From NCBI GenBank assembly GCA_002280555.1, contig NCEE01000006.1, positions 26,753 to 90,752 on the forward strand: DNA of 64,000 bases. Direction: 5' to 3'. The first letter of the stretch is position 1. Each line of letters opens with the position of its first letter. This DNA is from Sphingomonas sp. 32-62-10. GTDB taxonomy: Bacteria; Pseudomonadota; Alphaproteobacteria; Sphingomonadales; Sphingomonadaceae. Made by a program: the position numbers and the translations under genes. The notes under the pieces are model-generated. The model ran no database searches. It was given only the letters and a program-made list of their open reading frames with translations, and was not told where the DNA came from. Shown here one piece after another: positions 8,798-17,585 of the stretch.

Positions 8798-9055
8798 TTA
8801 CTTGGTTTCGTTCGACGTCATCGCATCGTTCGACGACATCATCGCGTCGTTGGACATCATCGCATCGTTCGACATCATCGCGCCGTCGGTTGCGGTCATG
8901 TTGTCGGTTGCCATCGCGTCGCCTTCGTTGGCGGTCATTTCGCTGACCATGGCGTTGTCGGTGGTCGTTTCGGTCTTCGGCGAGCAAGCCGAAATCATCA
9001 GCGCCGCGCCGGCGATCATCGAACCGGCAACGACTTTGGAAATGAGTGCACGCAT
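8798..9055 (-). CDS. Small repeat-bearing lipoprotein
   Basis: 85 residues. A lipoprotein signal ends at LMISAC, after which the mature chain is only about 60 residues of low-complexity sequence rich in Met, Asn, Asp, Ser and Thr. It contains three near-identical SNDAMM units followed by a degenerate SNDAMT. No globular domain is expected. Similar tiny acidic lipoproteins occur in sphingomonads but I know of no tested function. It has its own terminator. The DNA repeat (near 8820-8880) is a likely hot spot for unit gain or loss. Confidence 0.75.
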   Translation of the reverse strand: MRALISKVVAGSMIAGAALMISACSPKTETTTDNAMVSEMTANEGDAMATDNMTATDGAMMSNDAMMSNDAMMSSNDAMTSNETK

Positions 9056-9143
9056 TTGAAGCTCCCTAAATTAGTGGATTTGGCTGGCGTTGCGCCGTTA
9101 ATACCCAAACCGCAGTGGACATTAGTCTGATATGGTTCGACCC

Positions 9144-9800
9144 TCAAGCCTCGTTTTCCTGCGGTAAAGAAAGTCTTTTCAGGAAATGGGGAAATTCAAG
9201 CGCCAGCGCAGCGTCCAGTGCCGCGAAATCTGCGGTCACGCCAAGCTTTTTTATGCTCGTTACCCCGTAATCGGGCAAGCCGCACGGCACGATTCCGCCG
9301 AAATTCGCTAGGTCTGGCATTACGTTAACGGCAAAGCCATGCAACGTCACCCAACGTTTCACCCGCACGCCGATCGCACCTATTTTGGCTTCAGCGGCAC
9401 CATCCAATGTCCAGATGCCGACACGACCAGGTGCCGTAAAGGCGGCAATGCCCAGTCGGCCCAGCGTCGCGACGACCCATTGTTCGATCGCATGGACAAA
9501 GCAGCGGACGTCGCGGCCGCGTTGGTTGAGATCGAGCATCACATAACCGATCCGCTGGCCGGGCCCGTGATAGGTATAGCGGCCGCCACGGCCCGTGGTG
9601 TGGACCGGAAAGCGCGCATCGATCAGTTCGGCAGGATCGGCGCTGGTACCGGCGGTGTAGATTGGCGGATGCTCCAGCAGCCAGACGAGTTCGCGGGCGT
9701 CCCCGGCCGCAATGGCGGCGGCGCGGTCGGCCATTATCCCGGCAGCGATTGCATAGTCGATAAGCCCGGGCTCGATCCGCCATTCCACATCGTCGATCAT
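9144..9800 (-). CDS. lipB: Octanoyl-[ACP]:protein N-octanoyltransferase LipB
   Basis: Transfers the octanoyl group from acyl carrier protein to lipoyl domains, such as GcvH encoded later in this window. 218 residues. Family signature TGRGGRYTYHGPGQ is at about residues 69-82, catalytic Lys139 in AAEAKIGAIGVRV and catalytic Cys173 in GIVPCGL. The start is ATG at 9800. No partner gene (lipA) is adjacent; the divergent plus-strand gene begins 178 bp away. Confidence 0.95.
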   Translation of the reverse strand: MIDDVEWRIEPGLIDYAIAAGIMADRAAAIAAGDARELVWLLEHPPIYTAGTSADPAELIDARFPVHTTGRGGRYTYHGPGQRIGYVMLDLNQRGRDVRCFVHAIEQWVVATLGRLGIAAFTAPGRVGIWTLDGAAEAKIGAIGVRVKRWVTLHGFAVNVMPDLANFGGIVPCGLPDYGVTSIKKLGVTADFAALDAALALEFPHFLKRLSLPQENEA

Positions 9801-9978
9801 GCTCGCTTCCTGCGGCAGGCGGGCAGGCGGCGCAAGATCGGCAGTTCGATGATGATGATAAGAACGTGTCGAGCAATCATTGGCAAGGGACCGAGCAATC
9901 GGTTACGATAAGGTGATATCGAGCCAAGGCGAAGGGGTAACAGCCAAACGCCTTGCCTGACACCGGGAGTATGCTGCC

Positions 9979-10830
9979 TTGAATTCAGTCAACATGGGAA
10001 CGGTTTGGGATCGGGCGACCGAATTCCTGGGGGACAATATTGGTGCGGTGACGCCGATTGCGCTTGCCACGATCTTCGTCCCTGCCTCCATCAACGATGC
10101 GATTGCCCCGCTCGCCGCTGCTAATCCCGGCATGCAAACAGCGATCAGCGCGGCTGGGTTGGTGTTTGCGATCGTGTCGATCTTTGGCCAACTCGCCATC
10201 ATGGCGCTTGCACTCGATGCCGGTCGAACGGCGGGCGGAGCCGTTGGCGCCGCAGCGTCGAAGCTCTTCGCGGCGGTACTGATCACCATCTTGCTGCTGC
10301 TTGTGTTGCTGCTGCTGCTGATCCCGCTGGGTGTCATCATGGTCAGTGGCGGTCTCGATATGTCGGGGTTTGCCACAAATGATCAGGCAGCGATCAGCGC
10401 GGCAATATCGCAGCTTCCTGCGGGCATCGTCTGGTCGATGCTGGGCTATATGCTCGTTTGGGTGGTGTTATCGATCTGGATCAGTGCGCGGCTGACGCTG
10501 GCCTATCCGGCGCTGCTGGATCCAAGCCTGGGGATGGGCGCGGTCAATGGATCATGGATGCTCACCCGAGGGCTGGCGCTCAAGATCGTTGGGGTGTTGC
10601 TGCTTTATGTGATCGTCAGTGGCGTCGCGGCGCTGGCGGCAAAGGCAGCGTTTGGCGGGGTACTCGGGGTGATCGCAGGCGGCGCTGAGCCGGGAAGCGT
10701 TGCCAGCGTCCTCACCTCGGTTGCGGTTGGCGCGGTAGGCACGGCATTTGCTGTGCTGCAGTCGGCATTTGTTGCCAAGCTGTACCTTGCCGCACGCAAC
10801 CGCGCGCAGGAAGCCTCCGGCCACTCATGA
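9979..10830 (+). CDS. Multi-pass membrane protein of unknown function
   Basis: 283 residues with about six hydrophobic segments, including a strongly hydrophobic ILLLLVLLLLLIPLGVIM near residues 103-120. The overall pattern resembles membrane domains fused to glycerophosphodiester phosphodiesterases, but no catalytic domain is present. The start is taken as TTG 9979, with GGGAG at 9964-9968; ATG 9994 is the alternative. It overlaps the next membrane-protein gene by four bases (ATGA), and the two products look distantly alike, so they may form a heteromer. Confidence 0.7.
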   Translation: MNSVNMGTVWDRATEFLGDNIGAVTPIALATIFVPASINDAIAPLAAANPGMQTAISAAGLVFAIVSIFGQLAIMALALDAGRTAGGAVGAAASKLFAAVLITILLLLVLLLLLIPLGVIMVSGGLDMSGFATNDQAAISAAISQLPAGIVWSMLGYMLVWVVLSIWISARLTLAYPALLDPSLGMGAVNGSWMLTRGLALKIVGVLLLYVIVSGVAALAAKAAFGGVLGVIAGGAEPGSVASVLTSVAVGAVGTAFAVLQSAFVAKLYLAARNRAQEASGHS

Positions 10831-11576
10831 CCATTAACCTGCCAGGCATCTTTACCGATGCCTGGAGCATGTTCCGCCGGCACCAGGAGGTGCTGATGAC
10901 GGTGGCGGGGATGTTTATCTTCCTGCCGACGCTTGCGTTGCTGTTGCTCGTGCCGGTCGCGCCGCCCTGGCCCGATTCCGGGGCGACCGAGCCCGAGATA
11001 CAGGCCGGGGCGACCAAGCTGGCGGCGTGGATCGTCGATAACACCTCGATGTTCGCGGCTGCTGCTGTCGCTTCGCTTTATGGCGCGTTGGCGATCAGCG
11101 TTTTCTTGCTCGATCCGGGCTGCGCCGATCTGCGGGCGGCAATGGCGCGCGCGCTGAAGTTGTTGCCGCGCTACATATTGGCAGCGCTGTTGATCCTCGT
11201 TCCTGCATCGCTTGGGCTGTTCGTTCTCATTTTGCCGGGTATCTACATTCTGGGACGCACTATGCTGATCGGGCCGACATTGATCGTCGAGCGACCGATT
11301 GCCGCGACCGCAGCGATCATGCGCAGCATCGCTTTGACACGGGGCAACGGGCTTGTGCTGGCCGGGCTGACCGGGATCGGGCTGGTTGCGGGACAGATTT
11401 TGCCGGCACCTTTCCAGCGCATCGAAGAAGCGTTGCGCATTGCTGAGGCAGCCAATCCCGTGATGATCGCGATTGTGGATTCGGCAGCCGCTGCTTGTGC
11501 CGCTGCGGTTACGCTGGCGACGATCCTGGTGCGAATTGCCGTCTACCGTCAGCTTGCATCAAGAAGCGGGACGTGA
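10827..11576 (+). CDS. Multi-pass membrane protein of unknown function, paired with the upstream gene
   Basis: 249 residues and about five hydrophobic segments. It has a motif like its upstream neighbour, LPGIYILGRTMLIGPTLIVER...IMRSIALTRGN, against ARLTLAYPALLDPSLG...GSWMLTRGL in the first protein. This suggests both belong to the same membrane-domain family and arose by duplication. It is translationally coupled to the upstream gene. Its last 28 bases overlap the end of a convergent GNAT gene. Function unknown. Confidence 0.7.
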   Translation: MTINLPGIFTDAWSMFRRHQEVLMTVAGMFIFLPTLALLLLVPVAPPWPDSGATEPEIQAGATKLAAWIVDNTSMFAAAAVASLYGALAISVFLLDPGCADLRAAMARALKLLPRYILAALLILVPASLGLFVLILPGIYILGRTMLIGPTLIVERPIAATAAIMRSIALTRGNGLVLAGLTGIGLVAGQILPAPFQRIEEALRIAEAANPVMIAIVDSAAAACAAAVTLATILVRIAVYRQLASRSGT

Positions 11577-12139
11577 GGGGCAGCGGATCGATCGATCAAG
11601 CCTAACAGGCGGGGATCGGGAAAAGTTTCGATCCGGCGGGCAACGGCGACAAAGCCGCACGCGCGGTAGAAGTTGAGTGCCGATGGATGATCGAGCGTAC
11701 AGGTGTGTAGCCACACCTGATCGATGCCGAGTTGCCAAGCGCGCACGAGCGTTTGCGCCATCAACCATCGGCCAAGCTTTTGCCCGGTCAGTTCGGGCAC
11801 CAGCGCGAAATACGCGATCTCGCAGGCACGCTCAGTCCGAAAATCGAGCTCGACCATGCCGACCTCGATGCCGGCGCGATCGACCACCGCAAACACTTCC
11901 ACCGCCGGATCGGTGATGATCGCGGATAGCGCGGCTTCGTCGATCACCAGCCGCGAATACCACAGCCATGGCTCGCCCACCCGCCGAAACAGCGTGCGAT
12001 AGCGGTCCGGATCGGGACTGGCCCAGCGCACCAGTCGGAACGGCGCACTGGGCAGCGGGGCGGGGCGCGGTCGCGCCGTCATCTCCAGGCGGGTGACGAC
12101 ACCGGCGCACTCACCGATTGGAACCGAGAGCGCCACCAT
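11549..12139 (-). CDS. GNAT-family N-acetyltransferase
   Basis: 196 residues with a GNAT fold. CEIAYFALVPELTGQKLGRWLMAQTLVRAW holds the acetyl-CoA pyrophosphate loop (Q/R-x-x-G-x-G/A region GQKLGRWL), and HPSALNFYRACGFV is the typical C-terminal motif. Substrate unknown. It starts at ATG 12139, 15 bp after the end of hemF on the same strand, so it may be co-transcribed with hemF. Its 3' end overlaps the convergent membrane protein gene. Confidence 0.82.
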   Translation of the reverse strand: MVALSVPIGECAGVVTRLEMTARPRPAPLPSAPFRLVRWASPDPDRYRTLFRRVGEPWLWYSRLVIDEAALSAIITDPAVEVFAVVDRAGIEVGMVELDFRTERACEIAYFALVPELTGQKLGRWLMAQTLVRAWQLGIDQVWLHTCTLDHPSALNFYRACGFVAVARRIETFPDPRLLGLIDRSAAPHVPLLDAS

Positions 12140-12154
12140 CGACGCGCGCCTTGC

Positions 12155-12997
12155 TTAGGCCCAGGTCGCAAGCGGCGGCAGGCTCATTAGAATCGCGTCG
12201 ATATTGCCGCCGGTTTTCAGCCCGAACAATGTACCGCGATCATAGACGAGATTGAACTCGGCATAACGCCCGCGCCAGGTGAGCATCTGGGCAATATCGG
12301 CGTCGGTGAAGGGCGAGTGCATCCGCCGCCGCACGATGCGAGGGTAGCTATCGAGGAAAGCGCGGCCGATATCCTTGATGAATTCGAAGTTTGCATCGAA
12401 ATCACCCTCGATATGATCGGCGAAAATGCCGCCGACGCCGCGGTGAACCTGCCGGTGCGGGATGTAGAAATAGTCATCCGCCCATTTCTTGAAGCGATCA
12501 TAATAATCGGCGCCGTGCGGGTCGCAATGCGCCTTCAGCGTCTCGTGGAAATCGGCGGTATCCTCGTCATACGGGATGGGCGGGTTCAAATCGGCACCAC
12601 CGCCGAACCAACGCTTGGTGGTGACAAGAAAACGGGTGTTCATGTGCACAGCGGGCACATGCGGATTGGCCATATGCGCCACCAGGCTGATGCCGGTCGC
12701 GAAGAACCCCGGATCCTCCGCGGCGCCGTGGATCGACTTCGCGAATTCCCCCTCGAACGTGCCGCCCACGGTAGATACGTTGACGCCGACCTTCTCGAAA
12801 ACCCTGCCCTTCATCACGCCGCGCACGCCGCCGCCGCCGGGCTCGCCGGACGGGTCGGTCCGATCCCAGCTGACATAATCGAAATCGGCGTCCGATCCCG
12901 CTTCGCGCTCGATCGCCACGAACTCGGCGCAAATTTGATCGCGCAGCGATTCGAACCAGGTGCGCGCGCGGGTCTGTTCGTCGTCGAGTGGCTTCAT
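12155..12997 (-). CDS. hemF: Oxygen-dependent coproporphyrinogen III oxidase
   Basis: Carries out the oxidative decarboxylation of coproporphyrinogen III to protoporphyrinogen IX in haem synthesis, in the cytosol. 280 residues. Signatures include GGGGVRGVMKG, HMNTRFLVTTKRWFGGGADLNP and EFNLVYDRGTLFGLKTGG near the C-terminus. ATG 12997. trmL lies upstream on the same strand with a 42-bp gap. Confidence 0.96.
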   Translation of the reverse strand: MKPLDDEQTRARTWFESLRDQICAEFVAIEREAGSDADFDYVSWDRTDPSGEPGGGGVRGVMKGRVFEKVGVNVSTVGGTFEGEFAKSIHGAAEDPGFFATGISLVAHMANPHVPAVHMNTRFLVTTKRWFGGGADLNPPIPYDEDTADFHETLKAHCDPHGADYYDRFKKWADDYFYIPHRQVHRGVGGIFADHIEGDFDANFEFIKDIGRAFLDSYPRIVRRRMHSPFTDADIAQMLTWRGRYAEFNLVYDRGTLFGLKTGGNIDAILMSLPPLATWA

Positions 12998-13039
12998 TCG
13001 GGCAGTCCCCCTATTGCTGAACTGTTCATTGCTGGCCTG

Positions 13040-13537
13040 TTATGCCGGCCATTGATCCGTTTGCCGCAGCGCCTCGGAAAGCGCGATGGCTGCAGCGAGC
13101 GCGACATTCAACGATCGACGCCCGGGCACAAGCGGAATTGTGATGCGAAGGTCGACGGCGGCATGAACATGCTCGGGAACCCCGCTCGATTCCGATCCGC
13201 ACAGCAGCGTATCGCCGGGCAGGAACTGCGCCTGGTCGAGCCGCGTCGCTGCCTTCGTCGTCAGCAGCACGATACGCCCGGGCACCTGCGCCTTGAAACT
13301 GGCCCAGTCCGCGTGGCGCGCCATCGTTACATGCCGCAGATAATCCATGCCTGATCGTGCCAGCGCGCGGTCCGAAAACGGAAATCCCATCGGTTCGATC
13401 AGGTCGACAGGCACATCAAGACACGCCGCCAGCCGCAGGACCGTGCCGACATTTCCAGCAATTTCGGGTTCATACAGCGCCAGCCGTAACGATGGGGGGT
13501 GGCACGGGTGTGGGGCAGGAGCATCGGGCACCGTCAT
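13040..13537 (-). CDS. trmL: tRNA (cytidine(34)-2'-O)-methyltransferase
   Basis: SPOUT-class, trefoil-knot methyltransferase that 2'-O-methylates the wobble base of certain leucine tRNAs. 165 residues, the usual size. Motifs are LYEPEIAGNVGTVLRLAACLDV near the start, GSESSGVPE at about residues 113-121, and the knot segment LVPGRRSLNVALAAAIALSEALRQ near the C-terminus. It is divergent from petA. Confidence 0.93.
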   Translation of the reverse strand: MTVPDAPAPHPCHPPSLRLALYEPEIAGNVGTVLRLAACLDVPVDLIEPMGFPFSDRALARSGMDYLRHVTMARHADWASFKAQVPGRIVLLTTKAATRLDQAQFLPGDTLLCGSESSGVPEHVHAAVDLRITIPLVPGRRSLNVALAAAIALSEALRQTDQWPA

Positions 13538-13589
13538 ACATCCGCCTTAGGCCTTATAGCCGTATCCCCTCAAGTTGGATAAAATGCTG

Positions 13590-13618
13590 TTGGCATTAGC
13601 CAAGCCTATAGCTATCAG
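13590..13618 (+). promoter_or_regulatory. Candidate petABC promoter
   Basis: TTGGCA (13590-13595), a 17-bp spacer and TATCAG (13613-13618) upstream of petA in the divergent trmL-petA gap. Both hexamers are imperfect, so this is a suggestion only. Confidence 0.3.
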
Positions 13619-13706
13619 GCCGCGATTCGACGGTACATTGTATCGTTTGAGGAACGGCAGCAGAATAGCCGTCTGGGCATAGATTTCGAACCGCAAGGGC
13701 AAACGA

Positions 13707-14285
13707 ATGGCAACGGTGAGCGACGCGATTCCTGCAGGTGAAGCGCCAGGTTCAGCGCATGACGGCGAACCGCGCCGTCGCGACTTTTTGAGCATTGCCG
13801 CACTTTCGTTCGGCGGCGTAGGCGTGGTGGCGACATTGGTGCCACTGATCAACCAGATGAACCCGTCGGCTGACGTGCTGGCCCAGTCATCGACTGATAT
13901 CGATCTGTCACAGATTCTGCCAGGCCAGGCCATAAAGGCATCATTTCGCAAGCAGCCGCTGTTCGTTCGCAACCTGACCCCGGCGGAAGTCGCCGCGGCA
14001 GATGCAGTGCCCGTTGCGAGCCTGCGCGATCCCGAAACGCTGGCGCAGCGCACGAAGGAAGGCCACAAGAACTGGCTCATCACGCTCGGCGTGTGCACCC
14101 ATCTCGGCTGCGTGCCGCTGGGTGCCGGCGAGGGCGAAGTGAAGGGTGAGTATGGCGGCTATTTCTGCCCGTGCCACGGATCGTCCTACGATACGGCGGC
14201 GCGCATCCGCAAAGGCCCGGCACCGAAAAATCTGGCGGTGCCGGAGTACAAGTTTACGTCAGATACCACTGTAACGGTCGGTTGA
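13707..14285 (+). CDS. petA: Ubiquinol-cytochrome c reductase, Rieske iron-sulfur subunit
   Basis: Carries the 2Fe-2S cluster of complex III and passes electrons from ubiquinol to cytochrome c1. 192 residues. A twin-arginine-like RRRDFL (about 23-28) leads into the single membrane anchor. The cluster ligands are in CTHLGC (Cys130, His132) and CPCHG (Cys154, His157), with Cys135 and Cys156 placed for the structural disulfide. First gene of petABC; ten bases separate it from petB. Confidence 0.96.
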   Translation: MATVSDAIPAGEAPGSAHDGEPRRRDFLSIAALSFGGVGVVATLVPLINQMNPSADVLAQSSTDIDLSQILPGQAIKASFRKQPLFVRNLTPAEVAAADAVPVASLRDPETLAQRTKEGHKNWLITLGVCTHLGCVPLGAGEGEVKGEYGGYFCPCHGSSYDTAARIRKGPAPKNLAVPEYKFTSDTTVTVG

Positions 14286-14295
14286 GGTCAGCATT

Positions 14296-15591
14296 ATGAG
14301 CTTCCCCTGGGCAAAGCATTACGAGCCGAAGTCGGATTTCACCAAGTGGATCGACAGTCGGTTGCCGCTCCCCCGTTTCGTGTATGATGCGGTTGGCGCT
14401 GGCTATCCAGTGCCGCGCAATCTCAACTATTTCTGGAACTTCGGCGTTCTCGCCGGCGTCGCGCTGGTGCTCCAGATCGTTACGGGCATCGTCCTGGCAA
14501 TGCATTACGCTGCCAATGGCGCGATTGCGTTCGATTCAGTTGAACATATTATGCGTGACGTGAATTCCGGCTGGATGCTTCGGTACGCCCACGCCAATGG
14601 CGCATCGATGTTCCTCGCTGTCGTCTATATCCACATCGGTCGCGGCCTTTATTACGGCTCGTACAAAGCACCGCGTGAGATGATCTGGTTGCTTGGCGTG
14701 GTCATCTTCCTGCTCATGATGGCGACCGCTTTCATGGGCTATGTGCTGCCTTGGGGCCAGATGAGCTTCTGGGGTGCACAGGTGATCACCGGCTTCTTCT
14801 CGGCCATTCCAGTAGTTGGTGAATCGATCCGCATCTGGCTGCTCGGAGGATTTACCCCCGATAATGCCACGCTCAACCGGTTCTTCTCGCTGCACTATCT
14901 GCTGCCGTTTGTGACGCTCGGCGTTATCATCCTGCACGTTTGGGCACTGCACATTCCAGGCTCGAACAACCCGACCGGCGTCGATGTGAAGGGCGAGCAG
15001 GATACGGTGCCGTTCCATCCCTATTACACGGCGAAGGACGGCTTCGGGCTGGGCGTGTTCCTCACGATCTTCGCCGCATTGATTTTTTTCATGCCAAACG
15101 CGCTTGGTCACCCGGATAACTACGTTCCGGCCAACCCGCTTTCGACGCCGGCGCACATCGTGCCTGAATGGTATTTCCTGCCCTTCTATGCGATCCTGAA
15201 GGCGTTCACCGTCGATCTGATCCTGCCTGCCAAGCTGTGGGGCGTGCTCGCGATGTTCGGCTCGATCCTGCTGCTGTTCTTCCTCCCATGGTTGGACTCG
15301 TCGCCAGTGCGCTCGGCCAATTATCGCCCGACCTATCGCTTTTTCCTGTTGCTCCTGCTGATCGACGTGCTCGTCCTCGGCTATATCGGTGGCGCAGAGG
15401 CGACCGGCGTGAACATCGTGATCGGTCAGGTCGCGGCGGTCTATTACTTCGCGCACTTCCTGATCATCCTGCCGATCATTTCGGCAACAGAGCGTCCGCG
15501 TCCACTGCCGAATTCGATCACTGAATCGGTGCTGGGCAAGAGCGCCAAGTCGTCAGGCGGCAGCTTCGGCGCCGCGGTTCCGGCCGAATAA
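14296..15591 (+). CDS. petB: Cytochrome b of the bc1 complex
   Basis: Membrane core of complex III that binds two b haems and the quinol and quinone sites. 431 residues, a full-length cytochrome b with around eight helices. Recognisable are the helix B/D haem-ligand regions (RYAHANGASMFLAVVYIHIGRG and LHYLLPFVTLGVIILHVWALH), GYVLPWGQMSFWGAQVI, and the PEWYFLPFY motif of the quinol-oxidation site. Starts at ATG 14296 after GAGG. Confidence 0.97.
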   Translation: MSFPWAKHYEPKSDFTKWIDSRLPLPRFVYDAVGAGYPVPRNLNYFWNFGVLAGVALVLQIVTGIVLAMHYAANGAIAFDSVEHIMRDVNSGWMLRYAHANGASMFLAVVYIHIGRGLYYGSYKAPREMIWLLGVVIFLLMMATAFMGYVLPWGQMSFWGAQVITGFFSAIPVVGESIRIWLLGGFTPDNATLNRFFSLHYLLPFVTLGVIILHVWALHIPGSNNPTGVDVKGEQDTVPFHPYYTAKDGFGLGVFLTIFAALIFFMPNALGHPDNYVPANPLSTPAHIVPEWYFLPFYAILKAFTVDLILPAKLWGVLAMFGSILLLFFLPWLDSSPVRSANYRPTYRFFLLLLLIDVLVLGYIGGAEATGVNIVIGQVAAVYYFAHFLIILPIISATERPRPLPNSITESVLGKSAKSSGGSFGAAVPAE

Positions 15592-15606
15592 AGGGCATCC
15601 AAACCA

Positions 15607-16422
15607 ATGGTTCGCATCATCTCCTTCATCGTTGGCCTGGGCTTTGTCGGCGTTTTGCTGCTGGGGCTGTTCGGCAGCGTCAACAGCCTGGTTACGGATC
15701 CGGCCAAGCCAACCGTGACCGAAGAATTCTATCGGCCGCACAAGGAAGTTGCTTTCGCCAGCGATGGTCCGATGGGCAAGTTTGATCGCGCCCAGCTCCA
15801 GCGTGGCCTGCAGGTCTACAAGGAAGTCTGCTCGGCTTGCCACTCACTCGGCCGGGTCGCTTTCCGGGATCTGATGAAGTTGGGCTACAGCGAAGCGCAG
15901 GTGAAGAAATTCGCCGCGGACTGGAGCACGAAGCAGCAGGTGCAGGATCCCAAAACGGGTGATCGCAGCGAGCGCGACAATGTGCCCGCCGATAAGTTTC
16001 CAACGGTTTATTATCCTGGCCAGGGCGTGCCGCCTGATCTCTCACTGATCACCAAGGCACGACATGGCGGCGCGGCGTATATCTACTCGCTGCTGACGGG
16101 GTATAGCGAGCAGCCCGAGGCGCTGCTGAAGCATTTCCCCGATGCGAAGACGCCGGATGGTCTTTACTACAACCCGTATTTCCCGAACCTCAACATCGCC
16201 ATGCCGGCGCCGCTGGCTGACGGCGCGGTGACCTACACCGATGGTACCAAGAATTCGCTCGATCAGATGTCGAAGGACGTGTCGGCATTTCTCGTCTGGG
16301 CCGCCGAGCCAGAGCTCGAGCAGCGCCATTCGACCGGTCTTGCGGTTCTCGGCTTCCTCCTGATCGGTACGATCCTCGCTTATGGCTCATATCGTACTGT
16401 CTGGCGGAATGTGAAGCATTGA
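15607..16422 (+). CDS. petC: Cytochrome c1 of the bc1 complex
   Basis: Periplasm-facing c-type haem subunit of complex III, anchored by a C-terminal helix (LGFLLIGTILAYGSYRTVW). 271 residues. Haem-binding CSACH is at residues about 75-79, and the likely axial Met lies in NIAMPAPLADG. An N-terminal hydrophobic segment is the signal sequence. Its stop overlaps the putative TTG start of apt. Confidence 0.96.
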   Translation: MVRIISFIVGLGFVGVLLLGLFGSVNSLVTDPAKPTVTEEFYRPHKEVAFASDGPMGKFDRAQLQRGLQVYKEVCSACHSLGRVAFRDLMKLGYSEAQVKKFAADWSTKQQVQDPKTGDRSERDNVPADKFPTVYYPGQGVPPDLSLITKARHGGAAYIYSLLTGYSEQPEALLKHFPDAKTPDGLYYNPYFPNLNIAMPAPLADGAVTYTDGTKNSLDQMSKDVSAFLVWAAEPELEQRHSTGLAVLGFLLIGTILAYGSYRTVWRNVKH

Positions 16423-16967
16423 GCATCGTGGCTGCCGCCAATGACGACTTGGCGGCGCTGATCCGCACGATCCCCGACTTTCCGAAGCCGGGGATCATGT
16501 TTCGTGACATCACGACCCTGTTGCTCGACCCCAAGGGGCTGGCAATGACCGTGGAACGGATGGTCGCAGCCACGGACGGCCCGGTTGATCTGGTGGCCGG
16601 CATCGAAGCACGCGGGTTCCTGTTCGCCGCTGCAATGGCGGTACCGCTCAACGCGGGCGTGCTGTTGATCCGCAAGGATGGCAAACTACCGGGCGCCACG
16701 ATCGCCGAGGATTATGCGCTTGAGTATGGTACTGACCGGATTGCGATGCATGAAGACGCGCTCGTCCCCGGTCAGCGCGTGTTGCTCGTCGATGATCTCA
16801 TCGCCACCGGTGGCACCGCCCGCGCGGCGATCCGCTTGCTCAAAAAGGCCGGCGCAACGGTGACCCAGGCGCAGTTTGTGGTTGATCTGCCCGATCTCGG
16901 TGGCGCCGATGCCTTGCGCGGCGACGGCATCGACGTCCACGCCTTGGTGGCATTCGGCGGCCACTGA
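16419..16967 (+). CDS. apt: Adenine phosphoribosyltransferase
   Basis: Purine salvage enzyme that makes AMP from adenine and PRPP. 182 residues. The N-terminus has the typical IRTIPDFPKPGIMFRDITTLL, and the PRPP-binding loop VLLVDDLIATGGTA is at about residues 124-137. The start is uncertain: TTG 16419 overlaps the petC stop (TTGA), and GTG 16428 is a second candidate. The overlap suggests it is read from the petABC transcript. Confidence 0.94.
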   Translation: MSIVAAANDDLAALIRTIPDFPKPGIMFRDITTLLLDPKGLAMTVERMVAATDGPVDLVAGIEARGFLFAAAMAVPLNAGVLLIRKDGKLPGATIAEDYALEYGTDRIAMHEDALVPGQRVLLVDDLIATGGTARAAIRLLKKAGATVTQAQFVVDLPDLGGADALRGDGIDVHALVAFGGH

Positions 16968-16976
16968 TCTTTTCGA

Positions 16977-17056
16977 CCCGCTCGTGTCGAGCGAAGTCGA
17001 GACACCCTGCGCAGCGCTTGTGGTACGTCCCTCGACTTGGCTCGGGACAAGCGGGT
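16977..17056. repeat. Family A intergenic inverted repeat (diverged copy)
   Basis: CCCGCTCGTGTCGAGCGAAG at the left and CTCGACTTGGCTCGGGACAAGCGGG at the right pair across about 30 bp. It shares the GAGCGAAGTCGA / TCGACTT-GCTC core with copies at 24986, 37016 and 48879. It sits between the convergent apt and MaoC genes, where it may help end transcription. Confidence 0.7.
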
Positions 17057-17097
17057 TAGGGTAAAGTCATCAGATTGCATATGACGACATCAACCCT

Positions 17098-17547
17098 TCA
17101 GTCGCTCGGTCGGGTCCTGATCAGCCCGATCGCGATCGTCGTCATCACGGCCTCGTCGTGCTGGTTCAGCACAGTTATCTTGCTGCGATAACTCCCCATT
17201 TCCGGGCGGCTGTTGGACGCGCGTTTGTCCAAGATTTCGGTTTCGATCCGGAGCGCATCTCCCGGATAGACGGGCTTTAACCAGCGCAGTTCATCCTGTC
17301 CTGGCGACCCAAGTCCGGCCTGCTCGGTGGTCTTCATATTCTCGACCAGCATCGCCATCATCATCGCGCAGGTGTGCCAGCCACTCGCCGAAAGCCGCCC
17401 GAAATGCGTCTGCGCTGCCGCTTCGTCGGAGAGATGAAAGGCTTGCGGATCATATTTGCGGGCGAAATCGATCACCTCGTCGCGGGTGACGGCATAATGG
17501 CCAAAGGCGGCTTTGGTGCCGGGTTGGATATCTTCGAAATAGATCAT
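17098..17547 (-). CDS. MaoC-family (R)-hydratase-like protein
   Basis: 149-residue single hot-dog-fold protein. The hydratase motif region YDPQAFHLSDEAAAQTHFGRLSASGWHT holds the Asp and His expected of R-specific enoyl-CoA hydratases. The true substrate is unknown. Starts at ATG 17547. It is divergent neither to a PHA nor a fatty-acid operon, so context does not narrow its job. Confidence 0.88.
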   Translation of the reverse strand: MIYFEDIQPGTKAAFGHYAVTRDEVIDFARKYDPQAFHLSDEAAAQTHFGRLSASGWHTCAMMMAMLVENMKTTEQAGLGSPGQDELRWLKPVYPGDALRIETEILDKRASNSRPEMGSYRSKITVLNQHDEAVMTTIAIGLIRTRPSD

Positions 17548-17585
17548 GCCCGCAGTTTCCAGCGCAGCTGCGCGATTGGCAAGCG

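Noticed and set aside
12317..13354. A 345-codon open frame on the plus strand opposite hemF and trmL
   Set aside because: It spans two conserved minus-strand genes and their gap and shows no protein-like motif.
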